Part shown: piece by piece, positions 10,636-22,360 of the stretch
Position numbering within the stretch: the first letter of the stretch is position 1
How the letters are laid out: each line of letters begins with the position of its first letter
Assembly (NCBI GenBank): GCA_027922465.2
Contig: BQMF02000122.1
Span: 496,001-560,000, forward strand
Source: Turritopsis dohrnii
Taxonomy: Eukaryota > Cnidaria > Hydrozoa > Anthoathecata > Oceaniidae
Length of the DNA stretch: 64,000 nucleotides
Reading direction: 5' to 3'
Notes under the pieces: generated by a model
What the model was told of the DNA's origin: nothing
Database searches by the model: none
The model's input: the letters and a program-made list of their open reading frames with translations, nothing else
Program-made: the position numbers and the translations under genes

Positions 10636-13236
10636 TTAAGTATGTTAAGTTCGTTTTAAAAACAAAGAAAAGATGTTAGAGCGACTCGTGGGATCAAAAG
10701 TTATCAGGTGATTCATCTAGTGAGGAATTTACCGTTAATCCTTCACTCCCACCACTTTCAATATTTTCATCTACAGTGTGCTTGCCAACCACACCCCCAC
10801 AATCACGGTTATCTGCACTTAGTGCCACATCATCAACTTTGTCCCAAGTATCTGAAACTCCACACTTTGAGATGTTGGAAAAACCTAATGTGCTTGATGA
10901 AGATGTCCTTGCAAGATCTGAACTTATGAGTTATCAAGATAGAATGTATGCAGAAAGTCTCAAGCTAAATCAAGCAAAAGAAGCTGCAAAGCAAGGACAT
11001 GGAGCAAACAAAAAACACAGTGAAGAGTCGAGGAAGAAAAGAAAAGAAACCATGGCCAGGCTGCTAAATTTAGAACCTGACTTGGATGAAAACAGTGTGG
11101 TGATAGTTGTTAGTCATACAGAGTTAGGCTGTGTACAACGTTTGTTTTCTGCACAAGAAACATTTGAGCAGGTATACTTTTGGGTCAGCACTTTGCATGA
11201 TAATCCAGAACATTTCACGTTAAGTCTTGGAAGACCGAATTGTGTAATAACACCAGACCAACCAGTGAATGTTGCCGACAGACGGCTTGTGATGATGAAT
11301 GCAATAGATTCAAAAGCATTTGATTTTCCAAGGTTGATGTTGCTCACTGACAATGATGTCATTAATGAAAGCAATGGCTACAACAGTTCTACTAATCAAA
11401 AACCTGGGATCATTGATTCTGTAAAAATCTTTTGTCCCATCTGTCACAAAGAGCAACCAGCTGCAACAATTGAAGATCATGCTGATAATTGTGCCAATAG
11501 TACTTACATTGAAGTGATTGAGTCAGATAATGATGCAAATAGTCAAAGTTCTGAAGGCATGCAAGATGCAGAATGTAGTGCCACAAGTATTAACAAAGTT
11601 GATGATGATGTTGATATTTTGAAGAAATTAAAAATGTTGGTTAATAGTTGTGATCTTGATCACTCCAAAGGAATTTCTCTTAAAGTTAGACGTAACCATT
11701 GTTTTGAGGACTTTCTACAGAAGTTTAAGCAACCATGAACTTTTCTTTATACATTTGTAAATAGATCATTATTTTCATTGCATGCACAAAACTCTTCAAT
11801 TATCATTTTAGGATCATACAAATTCATGCACCAACCTCTTATTCTTGCTTTCCATTGTTTAGAAGCTATTGAAGATTTCAAGATGCAGTTACTACAAAAA
11901 GATATTGATGGCTATGTGCCTCAAATTAATTGGTTTGCTGATTTGGGGAATGGCAGTTACAAATTGGCTGGAGAATTGATAGCATCATCTATGACCATGA
12001 ATGGCCCTGCTCCGAATTTTTTTGCACCTTGGGTATTTCATTATATGGCATATGGATTGGAAAATCTATTGGAAGTTATTACACTTAGTGAGACGTCGAA
12101 GTTATATGGCATATACAATAAGGTATGTTCAGTTTTCATCAAGATCGAGGGAGTGGGAAGTGCAAACAAAAGGTCCTCAAATATTAAGCATAACGCTTTA
12201 TGTATTAATTATTTAGGTGCTATCCGTGGATGATGTAGTTGAGCTTCGTCAACTGTTGACCAGTGATGAAGGCATGGATATGCTTTCAGAGATAGGCTAT
12301 ACTGGCGTTCCAATGTGGGCTGAGTTGGATGCCAAAAAATCTATTTGCAGGTATGGTATCTGTTTTCTTTTGAATGAATGTTTAAAAAACGTATGTGCTT
12401 GATGTGTTGATTACAGTTGTCTTTCTCAAACTGCCTTATTAAATTACCTGACTGGTCAAGTTTTCATTTTCAGGTCAATTATCCTGAAAGAAAAGGTTCA
12501 GCCGTCCTTGCCAGTCTTGGATCAAATTCGTGAAGGCTTGGCATGCTACAATTTGTTGTCGAAGATACAGGCGAACCCTAAGATTTTTAAATACACATTC
12601 TGTGACAATGATTTGCTGAAATGGACTTATGACAAATTTGAAGAATTCGTAAAGCCAAGTTTTAGTGAAAAAGATCTACTGAGAAAATTAAGGAAGTAGA
12701 TACTTTTAAATCTTTTATGGACGTTATGGAGTCGTGCTTTTATGAAGGTATACCTTTTCATTAATTTTTGAGTACAGTAATTGAATTTTTGTTAATTCTC
12801 CGTTTTAAAACCTGCACACCCTGGTGTTGTTGGTTTTAAGAAATTGATATTTTCTATTATTTGTTATAAAATTTAAGGTCTGCATTTTAATTCATGTGTC
12901 GTATTATATTGTGTTTTAGATTCAGAGATCGATCTGGATACCATGATGAAGTTTTTTTCTGGTGTCGAATCTATCCCTCCTCTTGGCATGCCAACTTCCT
13001 TGACTGTGAACTTCAAACATTGGTACGACGATATGCCGAAGAAATGTTTATGTAAACCAACTATTTCTACCTGTGCTCTGGCTTTGACTCTTCCTGTCCA
13101 TTACAGAAATTTTAATTCAATGAAAAAAGCGATGTTTGATGCAGTTCGTATGAATCAAGGATTTGACAATATTTGAATTCCATGCAGAAAAAGTTATACG
13201 CTGAAACATTGAATTCTTTTGTTCTTATGAATATGA

Positions 13237-13242
13237 AATAAA
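13237..13242 (+). promoter_or_regulatory. Poly(A) signal AATAAA
   Basis: AATAAA lies 61 bp after the stop codon of the HECT-like gene and is followed by a TTTTTGTTTG-rich stretch. Confidence 0.5.
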
Positions 13243-13376
13243 TTTTTGTTTGCGGACTCAGATTTTGGTTCACGAGTTTTTGAGAAAATCGCGAAATTTA
13301 ATTCCAGCGAAATGTAATTACCTTCAGATAGCCAAAATCAGAGTCTATGCATGTTTTGTTTCTACATAATCTTAAA

Positions 13377-13805
13377 TCATTCTTTTAATTTAGTTGACTG
13401 ATTTTCAATACCAACAACTTGGTCTGAGGAACGCCCTTTTTCATTCTTTTTTTTATCGCCTTTGAATAAAAACGTCTGGAGAATTCCTTTTTCATCCCAT
13501 GCAAGCCCATATCTCCGTGCGAGTGAAGCTTTTCCCTCGAAAATAGAAACAAAAAGATGTGAATGTTTCTCAATATATGCCATATGTAGCATGAAAATGT
13601 TTCTACATACATATATTAACATGTGGATATTTAAGGTGATTTGTATTTTGTTTAAAGAAATAAGGCTTCGTGTCATTACGTTATCATCATTTTTTGATGT
13701 TGTTGGAATGGTAAGGATAAGCATACAAGATACAATACAAGGATTCTGACACACAATTTTATTTACTACTACTACCACTACATTAAATTTTACGAATACT
13801 GGCAC
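13377..13805 (-). CDS. Unrecognised open frame downstream of the integrase-core gene
   Basis: The C-terminal half (from about 13600 down, HSHLFVSIFEGKASLARR...) has a balanced composition and ends KLKE, unlike the Val/Ile-rich start, which looks like intron or 3' untranslated sequence read by chance. It may be a terminal exon of an unknown gene or a chance frame. It starts just past the stop of the integrase-core gene on the same strand. Confidence 0.2.
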   Translation of the reverse strand: MPVFVKFNVVVVVVNKIVCQNPCIVSCMLILTIPTTSKNDDNVMTRSLISLNKIQITLNIHMLIYVCRNIFMLHMAYIEKHSHLFVSIFEGKASLARRYGLAWDEKGILQTFLFKGDKKKNEKGRSSDQVVGIENQSTKLKE

Positions 13806-13808
13806 AAA

Positions 13809-16800
13809 TTATACATTCCCGATAAGTAATAGTAACTGTTCATATAAATTTCTGCCTTCTGTCACTGTTTTTCGAAAGCTAAGCTGGTGCTGTACCATTA
13901 GAGCTAGACCCAGTTTTTCAAAGTCATCAGAGCAACAAAACACTTTCTTTTCCGTCTTGTACGAATCTGCCACCGAAAGTGCGTTTGCAGTGACTTTTAT
14001 TATACGATTTGTTGTGCCTGAAAAGAATGTTTACGCAGTATTTTGTAACATAGACAATTATTTGTTGATTTCTTAACATGTGAAATTACCAAAACTTTCT
14101 GGGATGGTGTAGATTAGATCTGGATGACCACTTGGGCATTCTTGGTTTGGATAACAACGTATACGATGCGTGTTATGGAGTTCAATCATTTCATTCAGTT
14201 CTCTTTGAATAAGTTCACCGAAGCAGAATTTCAAACATTCCCTAAAATGAAGCAATGACGGCAAGTTTTGGGAAATAACTGTCTAATTAGTATTATGTCT
14301 AATTAATTTTCAAAATTTTAGTTACCTCTGAATTGGATCAGAACTATCCCATGAACCATCGCTTTCCATATCCTGAAGATTGAAGTAAAAAAAAAAATGA
14401 AGGTCGATGTTGTTTTGTTTCACTTAGAATAAGAAGAGGAAGAGGAGAACCAGAGACACCTTAAAGTAGTTTATCCACCACAGTGACATGCTACGCTTCA
14501 ACATGGACCAGAATGCTTCAATTCTCTAGAACAATAATGTTAGTTTTAAGGAAAAAGTGCAATTTCGGTTTCAAATTCAAGTTAACTGCACGATGATAAT
14601 TACCTGGTTTGCTGTTGATTGACCAGTACGAAAGCTATTGTAGCCGGCCAAACTGTCTCTGTTGAACCAACGTAAAAAGGTTTGGATTGCTGCGACATTT
14701 AAATTTTCATTACCTCGATCTGCTCTTATAACTCTTGCTGTTCCTGAAATAACAAAAACGGAGAAATTATCATTGTTATTATCTATATCCTAATACGCGC
14801 TGTGCATCCAGTTTTTAACTTGGTAAGTGTGAAAAAAGACTGGGGACGAAATGTTTCTATGGAAAATTCAATACGGCATCTTTAGAAAGTGAGTAACTGA
14901 GTGTACTGTGTGCACATCCACGATTAGTATATGCTCCTCCGTTTGGTTCTTTTTTGGTTTCGCACTGAAAATCTGCCGAAAAACGTCAATGGAGAAGCGC
15001 GAGCAATGCAATGTTTTTCGTTCGAAATTGGTTAACGATCATTTTGTAGCAGTAAAAACAAAAACAAAAAACTTCACGAACACGAAGATAGTTTTTTTTA
15101 AAACGAAGATCTTTAATTTTATTGTTTTAGTCGTTTTCGGAGAAAGATCGTATCGTAAAGATTGAATTAACAAGTGTAAGTTTTGAGACTTTTTTCGTCT
15201 TTTTCCATTTAATTCATTTTTGACTGTTTGGTAGGCTGGAACTATACTCATGATAATTTAATAACTTTTTCTATGTTTGCTTTCCGATTTGGATAAGAAA
15301 TCAAGTTTGTGTTTTGTTTTATTTTGCTTTCCTTTTTTGTTTGTGTGTATGTGTAGCATTTTGTTTATTATGATATGGTTTTCATTGCTCATGGAAATCT
15401 TCTTTTTTTAGTTTAAAATAATTACGAAAGAATTTAACAAGTCTAAATGCTTGAGTGTTTTGGTAAAGAACAGACTATTAAAATAACGAATGGTATCGAA
15501 TCTTAGTGGATAAAAAAAGCAACATTATCAGGTATAATTCCGCATATCATTTACATGGCGTTTTTATTCTTCTTCATAACATATCTTTTATTTCTTTTTT
15601 GACTGTTTGGTAGGCTGAAGCTAAACTCATGATCTTTTAATAAATATTCCCTGTTCCTACCCATATGTTTGCTTCAAGTTTGCGTTCGTTCTTTTAGTTT
15701 GCTTTTGTTTGTGCGTATATGTAGCTAAATATGTTTTTATGATTAATAGAAATCTTCTTTTTTAGGTAAAATTAATTATGAAAGAATAAATAAATTCGAC
15801 ATTGTAATATGAAGGGTGTTTGGTAAAGAACTGACTAATGAAATAACGAATGCTATCGAATCTTATTGGAGTAAAGAAGCAACGTTAGCAGGTATAATTC
15901 CGTTTATCATTCATATTTCCTTTGGCGTTTTTATTTTTCACTACACGCCAAGGCAGCTTTGTTTACCACCCATTATCATTAAAGACTGAAAGAACAAAAT
16001 TCCCACCTATTGCCCTTTGCTATGCGCCATCTTAACCAACAAATACAGCAGCCACTTCATCCATCGTGACATGAGGTTTTTTTGTGTCTGTGTCAAAATC
16101 TACATTTTATGTTTCGTAATCACCTCTTTCTCTTTTCACGATGAACTGAAATCTTACGACATTTTAATAATGACGTTAGATTAAAAAATAGTGCCGCCTC
16201 TGCGTAGCCTTACGTCAAATATATGTAGGAAAAACCGTTTAAAAAAAGTTAAATATTTCACTCCCTAAATTAGAAGTGGTATGCACAGCGCCGATTATGA
16301 TAACTTTTTATTTCTATAAATGTTCGACACGGGTGTGAGCGATGCGTCGTTTTGAGAAATGCAACAGTAAAAAGTTTTTACACGGGATACTAGTATATAC
16401 TAATTCGCGTGTGTGCATCCCACTTTTAATTTAGAGAGTGTTTGTTTTTTTGTTTTTTAACGGTCAAAATCTTCTTAATCGTGGTCATTTTTTCGTTAGA
16501 CCATTGATAATTGACGATTAGTATAATAGCACGCGGCGTGACGTCAGTTTCATTTTAGCATATCACGGAAGAACCATTGCATTGCATCCCCAATCGAACG
16601 CGACGCTTTTGGGGAAATATCTCGGGAACCAATAGGGATAACTGACGTTTTTTAGGGTTGGTTACACGAATGATGGGGTGATGCAACATTTGGGACTAAA
16701 TTTTATTTGGTACTGTGGCTATGACGTCATCACAATCTTTGATCGATGATATCTCTGCAACGGTTGGTCGTAGCGAAACGATTCCATACATTTTTTTGAT

Positions 16801-18078
16801 CAGTTTTTCGAGCTCTACAACATGGGTATACTTTTAAGTCACGAATCTGTAATTAAAATTTTCGTCACAGGGTACACACACGAACACGCGTCGTATTTCT
16901 GCAGATTCTTTTCGAAATTAAAGTCGTAAAAAACTTTTACGCGAGATACTAGTTAAGTATTATTATCTTATAAAGGCCAAAGAAAATATCAGGCATACAA
17001 ATGATTTACCTCCTGCCTTCTCGACATAATCAACATAATAGCCAGCCACCACTTTTGGACAGTTATTTGAGGGACCACATTCTAACCAAAGAATTTTTCT
17101 TGAATACCTATGAAACGAGAACAGGCTTTCTTTTCTTTTCACAGCAATCAAATAAGAACTTGATAAAGTTAAAATTTCACGTTACCCGTCAATGCACCCA
17201 TGAATAGCAAATCCAAACGGCTTTAGCTTGTCGTATCCATCTAGATGCCAAATATCGTTGGGACCCTATAAGGTCAATTCATGAAAAGGTGAAACCCATC
17301 TGACATATTGAAATCAAGCTTCTAAACTGCCATAAACCTTGCAAACATATTTTCTTCGTTTCAATCTGCGTGCTTTTCTGGATTCCACACCATCTGGGTC
17401 AAGCACCCTCTGTAGTTCCGATACAACATTTCTAAAACGAATATTTTATTTTAGATTTTTTAGTTTTTGTGTTTTAGTTTATCATACCAAAGATGACTTT
17501 TATCAATGCATACATTGTTTACCTGCCTACTTGAACACCGTATAAAGTTTTCAATTTGTGGTGCGTGCTTCGATAGCCAAGAAGACTTCCACTGCCGTGT
17601 ATTTCGTTCTAAAAAATGCAGAACAATAAAAATTCAAACAGTGCCAATCAGATATATTTTTTATAGATATGCCTGATCATGAGATTCCTTGGAACAAATA
17701 GCTAAAGTGCAGAATAAAATAAAAGCCATCCAACTTACTTCTATATAGTGGCATATTGCGACAAATGATTTATTTGTTTTTCTTCGATATAACTGTAACC
17801 TTGCTAAGATTCTTTTTAGGTGACGTAAACTAATAAATAACTTGACGTTTATCTGTTTGTGCAACATTAACACATTAACAAAGTCAATGCTGAATTACTG
17901 TACCTCAATTTTATGCCATGGACTCCAAGCAAAACAGCAATTATCTCCTTATATGCATACCCTTTACCAAAGTATTCCCAAATCAAGACATCACCTGATA
18001 AACAATTGCAATATAAAGAAAAAATTCAAACATAGCGACTGATTTAGGGAAATAAAAATTACACTTACGATCGTCCAT
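13809..18078 (-). CDS. Integrase-core (rve-like) DDE protein, 12 exons, intact
   Basis: I assembled this gene by eye. Exons on the minus strand are 18078-18069, 17994-17904, 17829-17739, 17608-17523, 17431-17338, 17265-17186, 17107-17010, 14743-14604, 14525-14460, 14372-14326, 14241-14090 and 14017-13809. All have GT donors and AG acceptors, every phase matches, and the sum is 1164 nt: 387 residues and TAA. Residues 1-90 look like a helix-turn-helix region (SLRHLKRILARLQLYRRK). The catalytic core follows: WHLDGYDKLKPFGF (D133), RADRGNEN (D192) and RIEAFWSMLKR (E233). Related multi-exon integrase-like proteins occur in cnidarians and fish; their function is not settled, and they may be transposases or domesticated genes. 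No target duplication or terminal repeats were found around it. Intron 7 is expanded by two Helitron-like elements. Confidence 0.88.
14782..16393 (+). mobile_element. Helitron-like element in intron 7 of the integrase-core gene
   Basis: It starts A|TCTATATCCTAATACGCGC and ends with hairpin GTAAAAAGTTTTTAC, then ACGGGATACTAG and T; the length is 1612 bp. It contains an open frame at 14908-15165 that resembles one in the copy at 31150. Blocks at 15220-15420 and 15600-15800 repeat each other (both contain GACTGTTTGGTAGGCTG), so the body has an internal duplication. Confidence 0.6.
16394..16952 (+). mobile_element. Helitron-like element, short form, abutting the previous one
   Basis: This 559-bp copy follows the preceding CTAG with no spacer. 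It ends GTAAAAAACTTTTAC, GCGAGATACTAG, T. It has the short-form body: CCATTGCATTGCATCC, GGGGAAATATCTCG and two TGACGTCA octamers. The 5' terminus reads TATATACTAATTCGCG rather than TC, so the exact start may be off by a few bases. Confidence 0.6.
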
Positions 18079-18163
18079 CCTTGTTTGTTGACGAATGCAG
18101 CTACCATTTTACATTTTCAAACACAATACAAAATGTGGTATGGATAGCACACTGAGCCTTAAC

Positions 18164-18248
18164 TAAAGTGAAAAGTGGGAATAAAGGTGTTCTCTAGACT
18201 TACCGTAAGTAAGTAAAGTGAAAAGTGGGAATAAAGGTGTTCTCTAGA
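18164..18248. repeat. Two direct copies of a 35-bp unit
   Basis: The unit TAAAGTGAAAAGTGGGAATA... ending TTCTCTAGA is found at 18164-18198 and again at 18214-18248, 50 bp apart. It lies upstream of the integrase-core gene start (minus strand), so it could be in its promoter or leader. Confidence 0.6.
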
Positions 18249-18785
18249 GTTCTCGTTCTCTAGAATTGAAAACTCAAACGGCAAATATGGCACTAATGGG
18301 CTTCCTAAATTTCTACTATTGTAGTAGCACATCAGTTTCCTCACGTTATAGCCCTTCCGTACAAATGCATTGCTTCCTATCTGGCACATCTGTAATTTAA
18401 CTTTTTCTCCGCTATATGAACATGCAGAAAATCCGTTTTCTGTGGTCACTCTCCTATCGACCTTATTGCTACTATTATTTCTGCATTTTCACATAACAAG
18501 ATCCTTCATTGTCAGTTAGCCAGAAACAATATAAAGAAATAAACGCAAAAGTTTTTTAAAAATGTATTTATTCTCTTACGAAGTTTTTCGTTACTTCAGT
18601 AACATCTTCAGGTATAAACAAAAATTAAAAATTATCTACATAACAAGAATTTTTAACTTTGTTTATTTTGTTTATTATTTTACCACAGGACTAACATTGA
18701 TAACAGTACTATAATTTATTTTGTATTACTGAAGTTACCATCCTGTAAAAAGATTCGTAAATAAATAAATAAATAAATGAATTGT

Positions 18786-20175
18786 TACTGGCCTGCAATC
18801 ATTAATGAATTTTTGAAATGATAGTATAGTCTGTTCTTCCCAAAATCAAAACATCATGATTAAAACCATGACTTTTATTTCTTTATGATTATTGTATGTT
18901 TTATTTTCCTTATCTAAAAGAAAAAATATTTTGAATGCATAATGATTCAGATACCTAATCGTATTATGACAAACAAACAAACAAACGAAGAGGAACTTTG
19001 AGAACATACTTAAAAACAATAATTGAAGACACAAACTTAATAATCAACACAGAAAAAAACCTAAACATACTATGACGATATTGAAAGAAAGCAAAACAAA
19101 CTAAAAGAAACTTCAAGAACACATTTACCTTATGAATAATAATTAAAAACACAAACGTAATGACAGAATTTATATAGGTATCTAAAGAGTTTATAAAAAA
19201 TTGAAAACAACCACTTTTTTAATCTGAGTTAAAATCTGCTCTGGCTAATTCACAACAGTTAAACAACCCTTTATTCTTATTTATCCAGCATACCAACTGT
19301 GTTATAACTAAATAGATTTATACTATTTTAACTTTAGCTGAACTTCAAACAAAATAGGATACCTTTCACTGCCAATTCACATGTTAGTAAACAGCATTGA
19401 TCATCTTCTGTAGACATTTTCAAACACTTCTAAACTCTTTACTTCTATATTCATACCTGTAAACAAATTACTAATACTTTATTTACTTTCCAGCACAAAC
19501 ATACATAGGTATTTATAAAACACTTTCGCTCCCATTTTTTTAAGTGAAATACAGAAAACTGCTCTCTTCGTTTGGAAAAACTGCTAAACTTTCTGTATTT
19601 TCCAGTAGATTTTGTACGTTTTGGCAGGCAGACAAAAGCATCAAGCATCGATACAGTAAGATACAAAAGATACAATTAGACAGCATTCATCTTCCTTTTC
19701 ATCCAGCACCATATACAAATACTAAACGACAGAATAACTGAGACATCCACTCAAAGCTAAAGCAATTAATTTTTCAAAACTAAATTAAAACCATTCCTTA
19801 CTGTGTAAATAAACATCAAACTGTATTTCTCCACTGCACTTTCTTCTGTATAGCGATATTTGATAACCAAAACGTAAACAAACATTTAAATACATACATA
19901 CATAACCTGTTCTTTTATTAATCTAAAATATTAAACAATAAAAGTTTTATGATAATACTACTTTGTATAGACCTGAACGTTCGTTCTGCACAGCCAATTT
20001 TTAAAAACTTCACTGCAGTTCTTCTGTATTCTCAATATGCTTTCACATTGTAAACAAACAACTTTTATTAATCTAAACTAAAATCTAAAATACAACAACA
20101 ATAAAAGTTAAACAATAGACAGTTCAATAAACAGCATGTATACAAACCTGTGTTTCTTCGTCAAAATAGCAAACG
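18786..20175 (-). mobile_element. Helitron-related body, no clear ends
   Basis: Read on the minus strand, this matches 31.53-33.06 kb with small indels. Shared landmarks are the GGTTTTAATCATGA block near 18850, the TTTTCCAAACGAAGAGAGCAG block near 19560, and the AGAAACACAGG block near 20155. I did not find the terminal hairpin or the TC start, so it is a truncated copy. The small open frames here look like chance. Confidence 0.5.
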
Positions 20176-22006
20176 ATGATTGCTTCAAATAAAAAAAAAA
20201 AAAACAAGAAACTTCACAATCTTTTGTTATTTTTTCTTTGTCTCAAATTTTTGCTGACAGAACCATCTTAAAATATAAAAATTTTCGTTTTTGATTTTCA
20301 TATTATTCAGAGTATTATCTTTTCATTGATGTATATCTTTATGGGGTTATTATGAGTGCTTCTGTCACATATTTGACTTTGAAAAAAACCTGTCAAAAAA
20401 ATTAGAAAAAATTAGAATTTTTCTGCGTTGCCATCAATTAATCCATCCATTAATCCAACCCAAAATAATGTTGTACATCAATTGAAACGAATCCAGTCAA
20501 AACCGTGAGTGTTCTTAGATATTATTAGAAATTAATAGAGACATTAAGACTGCTGTTGGGACTGCTTAATAACCTAAAGCTAGAGACTACATTGGTCTTC
20601 TTTTTAATTGTATGCTGACCGACAATGAACCTCCGCGGAATAGCACTAAGATGAAACTACTTTTTAAATCCAGAGGTATTAAGCATATGAAGATCACACT
20701 TATATGGTCTAGAGCCAATGGATTGATTGAACGTTAAATGCAATGCAAAACAGACATTGGATCATATGCTGATCAACTATCATAAGACTGATTGTGCAAC
20801 AACGGGCTACCCACCATTGCAACTCTTCTTCAATCGAATGGTTTCCAAATATATTCCTGGCACCCAGCAACAACAATAAACGTCACCATTCTACACAAAC
20901 GTCAAAAACAACCAAGACCATCATTAGGAAAAGTCTTCACAATATCAACCAACATCAACTTCAACATCAGAGATCAAGTAGGTATGAAAACAGATTTGAA
21001 AAATCTGAAAGTTGATAGTCACTTTTAATAATAAAAACATGAACATTCAATTACTTTATTTTCTTGAACAAAGCTTTTCGTAAGTACCTCTTACATCTTC
21101 AGGTCACTTTTATAAATCAAATTTCATTGTCATAGATGTAAAAGGGACTATGATCACTGTTGCATCGGAGATATTCGAGGTATTGTTCTTTTTTCAAAAA
21201 AAAAGGAGGAAACAGAGTACACCAGCAAGAAGAAAAGAATGGAAGTAAAGCTTATCCAAAACGAAATAGAAAATCATTGAACAATTACAAAATGTATCTT
21301 AATTTGGTTACCGGACAGTATGCCCAGGAAAGATATTTGTCCAGCCAAAAAAGTATATTTGGTTCTTGAAGTTAAAGTACTGCTGAAGCTGCTGATTGAT
21401 GCTTGTGTCTCATCATCAGATGCAACTGTTTCCTCATATTTAAGTTCTCCTTCTTAAGACTTCAGCGTTTATGTTTTTCGTGTTGAATAGACTGTTTTCT
21501 TTTATCGCGATTTGGTGACCAATACTTCCGTTTTGATTCTGGGCTGATTATTTAAAAGTACATATGCTTGATAATTCATTGTAGTAATCACTCTCTGCTG
21601 AAGCATTCACCATTTTAGTTGGCATAACAGACAACATAAACACAGTAATTAGTTTACTAATGGAATAAATGAAGTGCATGCATTTTTTTAATAACATTTC
21701 CTCACTGTCTGAGCATGCATGAGCAGTAACGTCCCACTGTTCCTAACATGAGAGCTACACCTGGGTATTGGGGATTTGCAGAATTCCTACTTGAATTAAG
21801 AAATGAAGCTTTACCAAAAAAAGTGGATGATCCATTTAAGCGCTATTTCCAAGACCACTTTTGATTGAATTATTTTGACAGAGAAAAAAATTGAGCATGT
21901 GCATTAAATATTTTCTGGTTTTCGAGCAAAAAAATTATTTTCTCTACTGTGTGAATGTGAGTTAAAATATATTCAACTTTCTATCGAAATCGCTATTCGT
22001 CCAATC
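20176..22006. other. Stretch without a recognised gene
   Basis: Both strands have short open frames of biased composition (for example 20792-21028) but no domain, splice pattern or terminal repeat I can name. An A-rich run is at 20191-20204. Confidence 0.4.
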
Positions 22007-22103
22007 ATGGCAAAGACATCTGATGCTGAGTTATGGAATATGAAACAAAATACAGATCATGGTTTTACAAATTGGAAGTGTCTAATGGAAAATTCTAAAG
22101 AAT

Positions 22104-22360
22104 GTGTTATCTACAACGATGTTGGTAACAAGATGTTCCAGCTATGTTTCCAACTTTATTGGACCAGAGAAACAACTGGTAGTATTACATTCAGCCTTAC
22201 ATGGTGATGACATTGTTTTTGTTAAAGGTTTATCAGGTGTTGGCAAAAGCGAATTAGTCATAAAATATTGTCAGCAGCATAGAAACCAGTATGATGACAA
22301 CATCTAATTCATAAATGCAGAACCTGAAGGAACTCTTGACACCTTTTATTTGTGAAAAAT
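22104..22360 (+). pseudogene. NB-ARC/STAND-like P-loop NTPase fragment
   Basis: The frame reads NFIGPEKQL, then DDIVFVKGLSGVGKSELVIK, a textbook Walker A (G-x4-GKS), then YCQQHRNQYDDN, a TAA at 22305-22307 where Leu or Ile is expected, and FINAEPEGTL. This is how the nucleotide-binding domain of NB-ARC-type sensors begins (GREKQL upstream, FINAE after the P-loop). Upstream (22007-22103) another frame may hold the preceding residues, implying a frameshift. Nothing after strand 2 of the domain is present; the sequence enters a tandem repeat that repeats its last part. Confidence 0.6.

Larger units (their letters stand above)
5040..13176 (+). pseudogene. HECT-type E3 ubiquitin ligase-like gene (G2E3-like), broken by a piggyBac and point mutations
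   Basis: The exon model is 5040-5081, 5237-5302, 6937-7424 continuing at 10640 to about 11757, 11811-12122, 12217-12350, 12474-12747 and 12920-13176. Exons 1 to 3 all join in phase 0, and the downstream junctions also match in phase. Near 11424-11493 lies a C-x2-C-x11-H-x3-C finger (CPICHKEQ...), like UBZ fingers. The last exons give a HECT C-lobe: SIPPLGMP, then STCALALTLP with the expected catalytic Cys (codon 13072-13074). HECT ligases take ubiquitin on this Cys and pass it to a substrate; the substrate here is unknown. Breaks: the piggyBac insertion, TAG at 10677-10679, TGA at 11736-11738 where relatives have Trp, and a one-base frameshift near 12680. The GG-REF segment usual in this family is not visible. 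A poly(A) signal follows. Confidence 0.7.

Noticed and set aside
10640..10707. A small intron (GTATGT donor right after the TTAA, CAG at 10705-10707) that would remove the TAG in the HECT-like gene
   Set aside because: The donor is good, but the exons on either side would join out of frame, and the acceptor lacks a pyrimidine tract. I kept the stop as a lesion.
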